64,000 bases of DNA, taken from NCBI GenBank assembly GCA_902777355.1, contig CACYTU010000001.1:62001-126000 (forward strand), in the 5' to 3' direction. The notes under the pieces are model-generated. The model was not told the origin of the DNA and did no database searches. It saw nothing but the letters and a program-made list of their open reading frames with translations. This DNA is from an uncultured Lachnospiraceae bacterium (GTDB lineage: Bacteria; Bacillota; Clostridia; Lachnospirales; Lachnospiraceae). Shown here piece after piece: positions 17,411-26,728 of this stretch (within the stretch, counting starts at the first letter, position 1; every line of letters starts with the position of its first letter). Both the position numbers and the translations under genes were made by a program.

Positions 17411-20010
17411 AAAATATAGATAATACAACAGAATATTTTCAGAATGAACTGCTGAAACAGATTCAGGAAAACTGCGGATTACAGTTGGCCGAAGATTATT
17501 ACTACGATAAAAAGCATCATTCCGCAGTCCTTCTCAGTGATAAAACCTGTGTCATACTGGATTACGATCTTTGCTCAGTCGACGAGCACACTGAGAAGGT
17601 TTTTGACTACTCAAAATACTGCGAGATGCAAAATGCCTGGATGCTGTCCTCAGACAGATTATTCCGTTTTTATATTCCTGCGGAAATGATTTCCGGGAAA
17701 CCAGATTCATTTGACTTTAAAGATTCCTCCCAGAAATCCGAGAGAATAGATTTCAATCAGCCTGTCTGCGATGAAATCAATCATTGGCTGACGTTGGATC
17801 CCGGAAATATCGAGGTCAGTGATAACGGCGGATCGTTTGATAAAGGTCATATTGATAATACTCCTCTAGAGAAGACATTTGAGGATTTATTTATCGATGC
17901 CTATGGCTATGATGCCTTGAATTATCTGCAGAAAGAGTACTCAATCTCCTTAAATCAAGGAAGAAATGCTTTTGTTGACTATGTGATTGAGACCGCTGCA
18001 GGAACATTTGCTGTAGAAGAAAACGGTGTTCGCTACCATCACCCGCAGATTATTCATCTGGCAGCTTACAGCAGGCAGTTAGAAAAGCAGAATACGCTGA
18101 GTCTTCTGGGGTTCAAGACGTACAGGTTTTCTTTCGAAAACCTGCGATTTCGGGAGCAGGCAATAGACAGTATAAGGACCTTTTTCGGACCGAAAAGCGG
18201 CTTCCGCAGTGCTCATCTGATCAAAGGGACAAGACCTTTTGCTCTATACACACATCAGGAAACATTTCTGAAGGAGATGAATGAAGCCCGTGAAAAAGGT
18301 GTTACAACATCATTGATTGTCAGCCCAACCGGTTCCGGAAAGTCCCAGATAGCAATCGAAGATATAAATGAGCTTCAGATTGAAGGCAAAATCAACCGCG
18401 TATTGATTATGGTCCCGACTACCCGCATCCGGGAGGATTGGGAAAAGCGCCTCACATCATACAAGGGCAAACTTGATATCACCATTGATCTATACAACAG
18501 ATCCTTCCTGAGAAGGAGTGACACACCGCCTGATTATTATGATTATCTGCTGTTTGATGAGGCACAGCATGCGCAGGCGGCAAACTGTGCCAAGACTCTG
18601 CAGTTTTTTACCCCTAAATATCTGGTTGGTCTTACAGCAACTCCCGATCGCCTGGATCATAAAAAGTTGGAAGATATTTTCGGCCATTATAAGACATCGA
18701 TGACTCTTAAGGAAGCTATAGACAAGGATATTATCGCCAATATCCGCTGCTTCCGGCTTATATCCAATATCGATCTTTCCATGGTCCGCTATAACGGAAA
18801 AGATTATAACTACGCGGATCTAGAGAAGACTCTGATTGTGGAATCACGAAACGAACTCATCGTAAAAACATTAAAGAAATACTTCTTCCCCGGAGAAGAT
18901 TTCTATAAGCAGGGGATATTGTTTTGTGTGAATGTCAGCCACTGTAAGAAGCTGGAAAAACTCATGACAGCTGCCGGATTCAAGGCCAAAGCTGTTTACG
19001 GCGGTAATAAGCACAACGATGAAATCTTTGAGAAATACGCCAACAGAGAAATCCAGTTCCTTATATCCTGCCAGCTGATTTCGGAAGGGTGGGATTCTCC
19101 CCAGACAGAAGTGGTTGTCATGGCGCGTCCAACCTTGTCGAAAGTACTTTACACCCAGCAGATCGGGCGCGGTGTCCGCAAATATCCCGGAAAAGAATGC
19201 CTCTATGTTATCGATGTGGTTGATAACTATGAAGGAAAGCTTTCCCCTATGAACTTTAACGCCCTGTTTGGACTGTCCCATTATTCGGATTTCATGGGCG
19301 TCAAAAACAACAATCATGATTATCTGTCAATCCTGGGACTGGACGAGACAGAGATTGCCATGCAGGAGATTGACATCCATACATTCGAAGAGAAGTACAG
19401 CGGATATCTTTCTCCTGAACAGGCGGCACGAGAGCTCTTCATCGGCATTGCAACCATTATGAGCTGGTACAGAAAGGACAATTCCATCAGCTCACTGCAG
19501 CTTCCGATCGGATCACGCATGGTTCCGTATTTTTCAACGGGCGATATAGAAACGATCCGCGAAAGCCGCGGACTCGGTCGTCACGATGACACGACCATTC
19601 TGAAGGATTTTGAAGATTTCATCGATGAAAATACACTGACATTCTCCTTCAAACTGATCTTCATGCTTAGCATGCTGAAATTGGCGGACAAGGAGGGCGA
19701 GGTCAATATCGATGATCTGATCAGCGAATACCGTTCATTTTATGTTGACAGGATTGAACGAGGACTGCCGGTTGACAGACCAAACTGTGCTTATACAAAA
19801 GAATTCCTCGATGATCTCGTCAAAGTAAAAAGATCAATCCTGACTAACCCTTTTGAAAAGTTTGAGCGTAAGCGCTTTGTCTATTATTCAAAGGATTTGA
19901 ATATGCTCTCTTTCCATCCTGCACTTTGGGAGCAGATGACGGAGGAGAAGAAGCAAGTAATCAGGGAGAAGGAAGAGCGGTTTTTAAAAGAGTATTATGC
20001 CAAATTATGA
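17377..20010 (+). CDS. PD-(D/E)xK-like nuclease fused to SF2 (DEAQ-box) helicase
   Basis: An 877-residue protein. Residues about 165-270 have the layout of a PD-(D/E)xK domain of the Vsr/DUF559 type: FVDYV (Asp201), then FAVEENGVRYHH (Glu214/215), then LLGFKTYRFSFENL. A type-III-restriction-like SF2 helicase follows: Walker A SPTGSGKS at 316-323, DEAQ at 394-397, GLTATPDR, and a helicase C domain ending TQQIGRGVRKYP near 594. The start is uncertain. The ATG at 17377 lies inside the methyltransferase 3' end, and the next in-frame ATG is about 80 codons later, so translation may depend on coupling. Likely role: DNA translocation and cleavage in defence against foreign DNA. No dedicated DNA methylase is nearby. 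Confidence 0.75.
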   Translation: MAECVASQEQLKNIDNTTEYFQNELLKQIQENCGLQLAEDYYYDKKHHSAVLLSDKTCVILDYDLCSVDEHTEKVFDYSKYCEMQNAWMLSSDRLFRFYIPAEMISGKPDSFDFKDSSQKSERIDFNQPVCDEINHWLTLDPGNIEVSDNGGSFDKGHIDNTPLEKTFEDLFIDAYGYDALNYLQKEYSISLNQGRNAFVDYVIETAAGTFAVEENGVRYHHPQIIHLAAYSRQLEKQNTLSLLGFKTYRFSFENLRFREQAIDSIRTFFGPKSGFRSAHLIKGTRPFALYTHQETFLKEMNEAREKGVTTSLIVSPTGSGKSQIAIEDINELQIEGKINRVLIMVPTTRIREDWEKRLTSYKGKLDITIDLYNRSFLRRSDTPPDYYDYLLFDEAQHAQAANCAKTLQFFTPKYLVGLTATPDRLDHKKLEDIFGHYKTSMTLKEAIDKDIIANIRCFRLISNIDLSMVRYNGKDYNYADLEKTLIVESRNELIVKTLKKYFFPGEDFYKQGILFCVNVSHCKKLEKLMTAAGFKAKAVYGGNKHNDEIFEKYANREIQFLISCQLISEGWDSPQTEVVVMARPTLSKVLYTQQIGRGVRKYPGKECLYVIDVVDNYEGKLSPMNFNALFGLSHYSDFMGVKNNNHDYLSILGLDETEIAMQEIDIHTFEEKYSGYLSPEQAARELFIGIATIMSWYRKDNSISSLQLPIGSRMVPYFSTGDIETIRESRGLGRHDDTTILKDFEDFIDENTLTFSFKLIFMLSMLKLADKEGEVNIDDLISEYRSFYVDRIERGLPVDRPNCAYTKEFLDDLVKVKRSILTNPFEKFERKRFVYYSKDLNMLSFHPALWEQMTEEKKQVIREKEERFLKEYYAKL

Positions 20011-20066
20011 AAATAGGATGAAGACAAATCGTTAATTTCTTGTGTTTATGTTTTTTGGAGATTACC

Positions 20067-21692
20067 ATGGTTACAGCAGAAATATCATATAATCCATATC
20101 TTTTGCAGACAGACATTAAATTTAATGGCAACCCTCCCAGAATAAATAGTCTTGTTGAAAAGTATCAGGAAGGAATGCTACAGTCCTGGATTAAAAAACT
20201 TCCTTTCATATTTCATGATGAAATGAATGGATATGACTTTGAGTTGGTCTTTTCCGGGACAAATCTGGATTTTCGTGAATTGAAAAAGGCTTTTATTGAT
20301 GCAGATGTGACGGATGATCAGGTACATCTGTTTCATAAAAATGCTCTTGGAGAGCGAAAAGATAAACTCATAGAGCTGGAATCACTTTTAAAATGGCTTG
20401 ATGAAAATACAAATGCTTATTTTGATTATACGACTTTTAAGCAAGATAATCAGGGTCTTCTCGATAGGTCTGACTCTTATATTATCCTTCACGGACAAGG
20501 ATTTGAAACATCTGTACTCGAAGACTCTGGCATTGCTGTAGAATTAGTAGATGACGTTGAGAAACTGAAAGATACAGATTTAAACAATACCCCCCTGTTG
20601 ATTTGCTTGGACAGAGTTACTCTTTCTCACCTTCCTAGTACACTTTCTTATTTCCGTAGTAGAAGAGATGTGAGAACAGAGCAGCTGTTCTTTTTCCTAT
20701 ACCCATCGGTTGAGCACAACAATGTCAGGCGCATTATATGTGATTTGGGAATCAAAACCCCGCAAATTGTTTATAAAGCTGATGATGAAAGTGTAAGAAA
20801 ATATATCGAGATATATTCAACGACGGATTACATTTCAAATGTTATCAGGGCACTTCGCAAAAGAATAGATTCGATAAAAGCAACTCTGGATAAAAGAAGA
20901 GAAACAAGCGAAAAACTTAATTCAGATATACATGCACAGATGGATGGACTCGAAGCATCTATTGAGCGTATAAAAGTATCTATAGATTCTTTTGAAAAAC
21001 GCGGCAGTTTAGAAATTCCTGCTAGATGGTTCGATATCAACTATACACTTCAGGAACATATCAACAATTGGAATAAGAAAAAAACTCGGATTACCAGAGA
21101 AGAAGAGGCGAATAAACAGTCCCGCGAATTAAATGATTTGGTTCATCAAGCCTTTTTCAGATTCACAGAACAGATGATGGTTGCTGTGATTGACCAAAAG
21201 AAGGCGATTGATGCTTCTTTTTCTCAATGGTATTCTGATGCTGATTTTGATGTTGAGCATAGTTTTATTCTGCCGCAGATTTCTGATATACGTTCCGAGG
21301 AGATTCCTGATATTGTACCAAGGCTTCTACAAATGAAGGAAATGTCATATGTCACTCCAAAAGAGGATTTAATGGGCATGTTCTTTAAGACAAATAATGC
21401 AGAACCTGTGCTGGAAATATCCTATTACTATCAGAACTGGAGAGAATGTGCATGGAGCGTGGTGAAGCCAATTGCAGACCGTTTTACAGAAGCTTGCTTT
21501 GCTGCGATTCTTGATTATGATTCGGATACTGCAAATAGTTATATAGAACATCTTGAATCTCTGCTAAATAGTCAGACTGAAAAACTTGCAAATGCCGCGA
21601 CCAGCTTGTCTGCTGAGGAACAGAAACTGCAGTCCGATATTAGATGGGCGCGGGAATTTGATTCACAACTTACAGAGATCGAGAGAGGATGA
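20067..21692 (+). CDS. Module 1 partner protein, uncharacterised (541 aa)
   Basis: I do not recognise the family. The frame opens at 20040 with TTG, but the ATG at 20067 with TTGGAG six bases upstream is the likely start and aligns with the paralogue at 30979. Paralogue-conserved features in the first 120 residues are NPYLL, IKFN, EKY, a WxKK segment, DEMNGYDF, SGT and LFHKN. A predominantly helical, charged region with possible coiled coil follows (about 265-350). The protein is soluble, with no signal peptide or membrane segment. The stop is one base before the start of the ATPase gene, and the same pairing recurs at 30979-35612. It is therefore an obligate partner of the HerA-like ATPase, perhaps an adaptor or sensor. 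The function is unknown. Confidence 0.7.
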   Translation: MVTAEISYNPYLLQTDIKFNGNPPRINSLVEKYQEGMLQSWIKKLPFIFHDEMNGYDFELVFSGTNLDFRELKKAFIDADVTDDQVHLFHKNALGERKDKLIELESLLKWLDENTNAYFDYTTFKQDNQGLLDRSDSYIILHGQGFETSVLEDSGIAVELVDDVEKLKDTDLNNTPLLICLDRVTLSHLPSTLSYFRSRRDVRTEQLFFFLYPSVEHNNVRRIICDLGIKTPQIVYKADDESVRKYIEIYSTTDYISNVIRALRKRIDSIKATLDKRRETSEKLNSDIHAQMDGLEASIERIKVSIDSFEKRGSLEIPARWFDINYTLQEHINNWNKKKTRITREEEANKQSRELNDLVHQAFFRFTEQMMVAVIDQKKAIDASFSQWYSDADFDVEHSFILPQISDIRSEEIPDIVPRLLQMKEMSYVTPKEDLMGMFFKTNNAEPVLEISYYYQNWRECAWSVVKPIADRFTEACFAAILDYDSDTANSYIEHLESLLNSQTEKLANAATSLSAEEQKLQSDIRWAREFDSQLTEIERG

Positions 21693-21693
21693 T

Positions 21694-24600
21694 ATGGATA
21701 CTTTACAGAATGTACAAAAAGAAGAACTACAGGCAGGCAGTGCACAGGTTTTGTCTGAGGATTTGACTCTTCAGAATAGATTAGAAATCATGGGAGAGAG
21801 CATAAGAAAAAAATATCTCTCTAGGCTTACAGAAATGGAGATCGCACCGGTTTCAAATCTTCAGCCACTTGAGGAAGATCTAATTGATAATGTGCGCTTA
21901 TATCACATTTCTGAAATGGTTTATCAAAAGGACGAATCAGCGTTGGATAAATTTGCAACTGTTTACAACACGTTGCTGACTTTTGATGTGACAATATTCA
22001 TGATTATCGACTCTGATGGAAGAAAGACTAACCTGTATTTGGGTGTACGAAACGACGAGAAGAATGTTGCCCGTAAGAGATCTACTGTAACGCTTGGTGA
22101 TACTCTAAAGGATGCTCTCATTGGTCATTTTCCTGGAATTAAAATTGAAAGTGAGAACCGCTGGAAAATCATCGAATTATCAGACCGAATTGCCAGCCAA
22201 AAAAACCTTGCTTCTGTAAGTGTTGTTGGGAATGTAAAGAATAAAAAGGAAAACCAGCAATCAAACGAAGAGTTCGTCCAGGGAATGGAGAAACTCTTAT
22301 TGACAATGCAGGGAAGACATTATATTGGTCTAATCATAGCCAAGAATAAATCCCCACAAGAGGTTGAAACTCTTCGAAGTGGTTATCAGGACCTTTACAC
22401 AAAGCTTTCTCCGCTTCAAAAGGTTCAGTTTTCTGATTCAGATTCCCACTCTTCTTCCAGAAACCGCTCATTCCATGAAATGGATGGTAAACAAAAGGCA
22501 GCCATGATCGGAAGTGCCGCTGCTTCTATGGCTGGTGTGATTGGCGGAGCAGTTATCGGAACAGCAATGGGGGGGACAACTCTTACAGCTGTTGGATCCA
22601 TGATCGGTGGGCAGATTGCCGGGCAACTCGGCGGATTTATCAATTCTCTAGCTCCTTCTGATAACAATTCAGATTCAATGTCTTATTCCTCATCAACAAC
22701 TTCAGAGAACAAAGCTGTTTCTGATATGATGAGAATGATCGACGAACATCTCAAACGCATTGATGAATTTGACAATTATGGGATGTGGGATGTGGCAGGC
22801 TATTTTTTGTCGGAAGATATGTCTGCTTCAGAGATTGCTGCCAGTAATTACAGGTCACTCATGAATGGAGATACTTCTGGAAGAGAAGTTTCTGCAGTTA
22901 ATTCATGGCGTCGTAATTCTAAAGAGCAGTATGGTGATTTTCAAGATTTGATGACCAGCCTTTCTAGATTTCGTCATCCTGATTTTTTCTATGGTTCTGA
23001 TGGAGAATACAAGGTATTAGCAAATGCAGCGACTTCTATCAGCGGGCGGGAGCTTGGTCTGCATCTTGGGCTCCCTAGGGCTACAGTTCCTGGACTTCCC
23101 GTGATTGAACATGCCGAATTTGGGAAAGAGGTTTATACCTATCAGCTCTTTTCCCAGACGAAAAAATCCAGACCTGAAGATCGCATGACACTTGGACATG
23201 TGTTTGATCTTGGGAAGATTACAAATAAAGTCGTTGAGCTTGATAACAAGAGTCTCAACATGCACACATTTATCACTGGATCCACTGGATCTGGAAAAAG
23301 TAATACTGTATATCAAATGCTCGCGGAGTTACGTCAGGATCGAGTTCCGTTTTTAGTCATAGAGCCTGCCAAGGGAGAATATAAAGATGTATTTGGACAT
23401 TTGGAAGATGTCAATGTCTATTCAACCAACCCCAATATCGCGGAGCTGATCAATATCAATCCTTTTATGTTCCCTCCGTCGATTCATGTTCTGGAGCATA
23501 TAGACGGTCTTGTAGAGATATTCAGTGTTTGTTGGCCTATGTATGATGCGATGTCATCTTTCTTCAAGGATGCGATACTGAAATCATATGAAGCCATAGG
23601 ATGGGATCTTGGCTCATCCACATTTGACAGCGATATTGTAGAATATCCGGATTTTGATGTGCTGTCGGAGCAACTTGCCATCTTGATTGAGCGGTCGGAT
23701 TATGCAGATGAGATAAAGTCTAATTATAGAGGGGCCCTTCTTACCCGTGTCCGTTCTCTTTCTGTAGGATTGAATAAGTATATTTTTACATCTCATCAGA
23801 CTTCTTATGAGAAGATCTTTGATGAGAACTGTATCCTCGACATCAGTCGTGTGAAGTCAGGGGAAACGAAAGCCCTGATAATGGGGCTAATGGTTTACAT
23901 TCTGAATGAGTATAGGGTTGACCACAAGAGTGCCAGTAACCTCGGTTTAAAACATGTAACAGTCTTGGAAGAAGCACATAATCTCCTGAAAAATACTTCT
24001 TTTGGCAGAGATTCCGAATTGACTGGAAAATCAGTTGAGATGCTGACGCAGACAATTGCTGAGATTCGGACATATGGGGAAGGCTTCATTATTGTTGATC
24101 AATCACCTACATCTGTAGACATCTCTGCGATCAAAAATACAAATACTAAAGTCGTGCTCCGTACACCGGAGGCAAACGATAGAGAAGCTGTAGGCCGATC
24201 CATGGGACTTACTGAAAACCAGGTGAATGAAATTGCCAAGCTTCCAAGAGGTGTGGCAGTTGTGTTCCAGAATGACTGGGTAAGCCCGGTCCTGACGATG
24301 ATTGACAAGGCGAATGTTACTGAAAGACCATATGAATGTAAATTCAAAACGGTAATTAAACCTGTTCGGGAGGCTCGCGCAGATATAATCTCTGCCCTGA
24401 TGCAGCCATGGATTAACCGGAAAAGGATACGCGCAAAATATCTGAGTAATTCGCTGCGTGTTATAGATTTGGAAAGAAGGACAAGAAAAATCATATCAGG
24501 ATATTTGGACGACTATCTGTTTCTTGGGGGGCATTTATTCTGGAAAGAGGAAGATATCCCGATACTTCAAAATTGCTTGCTAGCAATCCTACACATTTCT

Positions 24601-24747
24601 ATAAAGGAATTTAATATCATTATATCTTCAGGGAATGCAGACATGTTACGAGAGTTGATGAAAAAGAAAACTGCTGGTTTTTCAGATCAAGAAATAGAGG
24701 AAATTTGTTTTGTATTAACGATAGGGACGGAGGGCAAAGAGTCATGA
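21694..24747 (+). CDS. Module 1 HerA/FtsK-like ATPase (1017 aa)
   Basis: The start ATG at 21694 follows GAGAGAGGA and is one base after the partner gene's stop. An N-terminal domain of about 260 residues precedes a glycine/alanine-rich stretch (about 269-316, with MAGVIGGAVIGTAMGG and GGQIAGQLGGF). That stretch looks like a glycine zipper or membrane-inserting hairpin. The C-terminal half is a HerA-type motor: Walker A GSTGSGKS at 529-536, acidic Walker B VTVLEEAHNL with glutamates 759-760, a conserved sensor stretch FIIVDQSP, and TNTKVVLRTPEANDREAVGR with an arginine-finger candidate. HerA/FtsK motors are hexameric pumps that move DNA or protein. It shares long identical blocks with the ATPase at 32604. 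Its stop overlaps the toxin-like gene by ATGA. Confidence 0.85.
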   Translation: MDTLQNVQKEELQAGSAQVLSEDLTLQNRLEIMGESIRKKYLSRLTEMEIAPVSNLQPLEEDLIDNVRLYHISEMVYQKDESALDKFATVYNTLLTFDVTIFMIIDSDGRKTNLYLGVRNDEKNVARKRSTVTLGDTLKDALIGHFPGIKIESENRWKIIELSDRIASQKNLASVSVVGNVKNKKENQQSNEEFVQGMEKLLLTMQGRHYIGLIIAKNKSPQEVETLRSGYQDLYTKLSPLQKVQFSDSDSHSSSRNRSFHEMDGKQKAAMIGSAAASMAGVIGGAVIGTAMGGTTLTAVGSMIGGQIAGQLGGFINSLAPSDNNSDSMSYSSSTTSENKAVSDMMRMIDEHLKRIDEFDNYGMWDVAGYFLSEDMSASEIAASNYRSLMNGDTSGREVSAVNSWRRNSKEQYGDFQDLMTSLSRFRHPDFFYGSDGEYKVLANAATSISGRELGLHLGLPRATVPGLPVIEHAEFGKEVYTYQLFSQTKKSRPEDRMTLGHVFDLGKITNKVVELDNKSLNMHTFITGSTGSGKSNTVYQMLAELRQDRVPFLVIEPAKGEYKDVFGHLEDVNVYSTNPNIAELININPFMFPPSIHVLEHIDGLVEIFSVCWPMYDAMSSFFKDAILKSYEAIGWDLGSSTFDSDIVEYPDFDVLSEQLAILIERSDYADEIKSNYRGALLTRVRSLSVGLNKYIFTSHQTSYEKIFDENCILDISRVKSGETKALIMGLMVYILNEYRVDHKSASNLGLKHVTVLEEAHNLLKNTSFGRDSELTGKSVEMLTQTIAEIRTYGEGFIIVDQSPTSVDISAIKNTNTKVVLRTPEANDREAVGRSMGLTENQVNEIAKLPRGVAVVFQNDWVSPVLTMIDKANVTERPYECKFKTVIKPVREARADIISALMQPWINRKRIRAKYLSNSLRVIDLERRTRKIISGYLDDYLFLGGHLFWKEEDIPILQNCLLAILHISIKEFNIIISSGNADMLRELMKKKTAGFSDQEIEEICFVLTIGTEGKES

Positions 24748-26306
24748 CAGCATTCCATTTCGATTTATTTGAGAGTGGTGGCCTTAATATTGAAAAAATC
24801 GAAATAGGCATAGAAAAACTAAATGTTTTTCACAGCCAGTTTAGCTCAGGTGTCCTTCCTGTTAAAGGGGCTTTTGGAGTTACTGAAATCGTAAAAGAGA
24901 ACGGTGTCATTGAGAGAATGTCTCGAAATGAACAAGGGTTCATCCGAAAAGAATATTCAATTGGTGACAAACTTTTACGTGTAAGGGAAAAAATCAATTC
25001 GACCACTTGGAATGAACAGCATTTTGATGATTATGGAACTCAGTACATGACCAAGACTTATGCTAATAAGCCAGGGGGTGGATTAAGCATGGAATCATAT
25101 TCCCTGAATCCCGGAGTTACTGTTGTCAAAAACAATTTCATGTCCCAAGTTGATAATCTCGGAAGACCAATATTGAATAAAGTCACTGATTTACAATTGA
25201 ATCCTGAGAGAGGTCCATTAAGTTCTAAACTGATAGATTCTTCGTATGTTCCTACGGATGAGAGAGGCCATATTATAGCCAGAGTCTTTGATGGACCAGG
25301 AACCAGAGAAAATATAGTCCCCCAAGATTTCAATGTGAATCGAAGCCAAATGAAATCAGTAGAAAATATAGTAAGTGATCTAAAGAGGCAAGGGCATTCT
25401 GTCGACTATGAAGTTAAAGTAAACTATAGAGGTTCAGATAAACGCCCGTCCTCATTTGAACCTAAAATCACTGTAGATGGAAAGCCTTATAAGGAGTTGC
25501 CTGATCATTTACAAAAAATATACAATGATCCTGCTGACAGTAATTTGTCAAATATTGATAAAGTAATAAGAACTGCTGAGGAAAGTGCTACAAGGACAGC
25601 TGTTACAATAAAGCCATACCATGACACAGGCGTTCAAGTGGGCGCAGCAGTTGCCGCAGCAACATTTGTCAATTCTACAGTTGAAAATACGACCCTGCTT
25701 TATAAAGGTGAAATATCAGCTGAAGAGATGGCAACGAATATTGTCAAAGATACTGCCCAAGGAGGTCTTGCAGGATATGGCACAGGATTTATATCTTCTG
25801 CAATAGCAGATCAGATGAAGAACTCCAGCCACGAACTTATTAAAAGTGTTGGAAATATACATGTTCCAGGCGAAGCAGTTGCTTTTGCAGTGATGTCTTT
25901 TGACTCAGTTGTTGATTATGCACAAGGTGAGATTTCTGGACAAGAGCTTGCATATGATTTAGGAGACAATGCTGCTGCTATTGTTGGCGGAAAAGTTGGA
26001 ATGGCTCTTGCTACTACTGGTGCTGCGGCTGTAGTGGCGGCGGCTCCGGTCGCTGTCCCAACTGTTGCAGTTGTCTCCGTAGGAGTATTAGGCTCTATGG
26101 TAGGAACAGCTGTTGCCACAGAAATCTACCAGACGGCTATGACAACTGACTATGAACACATCGAACAATATGCTGGTACAGTCAAGGAATATGCTAGTCA
26201 AGCGATTGAAAATGTTAAGGAGTTTGCACCTCAACATGTGGATGATATAAAGGCATCTCTAAATCAATTTGCAACGAATGTTAACCTTCCGTTTTCTTTG
26301 ACATAA
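24744..26306 (+). CDS. Module 1 toxin-like protein with DNA/RNA non-specific endonuclease domain
   Basis: A 520-residue protein translationally coupled (ATGA) to the ATPase. Residues about 140-265 match the Endonuclease_NS_2 type seen in polymorphic toxins: YVPTDERGHIIARVFDGPGT with the catalytic histidine at 176 in an ERGH variant of DRGH, then ENIVPQDFNVNRSQ with the metal-ligand asparagine candidates 190, 197 and 199. The nuclease is central rather than C-terminal. The rest (about 290-470) is rich in Ala, Gly and Val, including two long hydrophobic runs around 310-330 and 425-465 that could insert in membranes. No immunity gene is recognisable downstream. The paralogous position in module 2 is taken by a different nuclease gene. 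Confidence 0.72.
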   Translation: MTAFHFDLFESGGLNIEKIEIGIEKLNVFHSQFSSGVLPVKGAFGVTEIVKENGVIERMSRNEQGFIRKEYSIGDKLLRVREKINSTTWNEQHFDDYGTQYMTKTYANKPGGGLSMESYSLNPGVTVVKNNFMSQVDNLGRPILNKVTDLQLNPERGPLSSKLIDSSYVPTDERGHIIARVFDGPGTRENIVPQDFNVNRSQMKSVENIVSDLKRQGHSVDYEVKVNYRGSDKRPSSFEPKITVDGKPYKELPDHLQKIYNDPADSNLSNIDKVIRTAEESATRTAVTIKPYHDTGVQVGAAVAAATFVNSTVENTTLLYKGEISAEEMATNIVKDTAQGGLAGYGTGFISSAIADQMKNSSHELIKSVGNIHVPGEAVAFAVMSFDSVVDYAQGEISGQELAYDLGDNAAAIVGGKVGMALATTGAAAVVAAAPVAVPTVAVVSVGVLGSMVGTAVATEIYQTAMTTDYEHIEQYAGTVKEYASQAIENVKEFAPQHVDDIKASLNQFATNVNLPFSLT

Positions 26307-26605
26307 AATATTATCATATATTAGGGACATCACGAACAAAATAATTAATGTCGCATTTACCTTTTTCAAGGAGAGATGTGAGGGATTATTGCATAATACC
26401 TTATAAAGCAATATTATCAAATACTTAATGTGAATTAAGGCGATTTTTATTCTATATTCGTACAACTGCCCACCTACATGTACACCACTTTTATGAAAAT
26501 AGTATTAGAAAAAAATAAAATGGAGCGATAGGATGACAGATTTGCAATTGAATTCCAGAAAACTAGCAATTTTGGCACATGAATTAAGTATTTGAGGGAT
26601 TATAC
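26307..26605 (+). other. AT-rich spacer after module 1, possible decayed region
   Basis: About 300 bases, markedly AT-rich, with no gene I can support. The only Shine-Dalgarno-led frame is 26533-26595 (20 residues, MTDLQLNSRKLAILAHELSI, with GGAG ten bases before the ATG). It is too short to assign. This is where an immunity gene for the module 1 nuclease would be expected. Confidence 0.4.
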
Positions 26606-26718
26606 ATGAGACAGAAACAACATATAATCAAAATATATACAGATATCTGAAAGATTGCGCATTGTCACGTCTGCTCGGATATTACTCCCGGTTGTATTGT
26701 CGTGGGGGCCTTGGGAGA
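26606..26718 (+). pseudogene. Decayed 5' fragment of a patatin-like gene
   Basis: About 110 bases line up with the first 110 bases of the intact patatin gene at 28681. Both contain an ATG-led start, the block ATATACAGATATC and a later TCACTCCCGGCTGCATTGTC-like stretch (ATTACTCCCGGTTGTATTGT here). The fragment has an in-frame TGA at codon 15 and other substitutions. Similarity ends near the Shine-Dalgarno sequence of the following LRR gene. It is a relic left by duplication or insertion, and now supplies the leader of the LRR gene. Confidence 0.7.
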
Positions 26719-26728
26719 GGAATAGATC

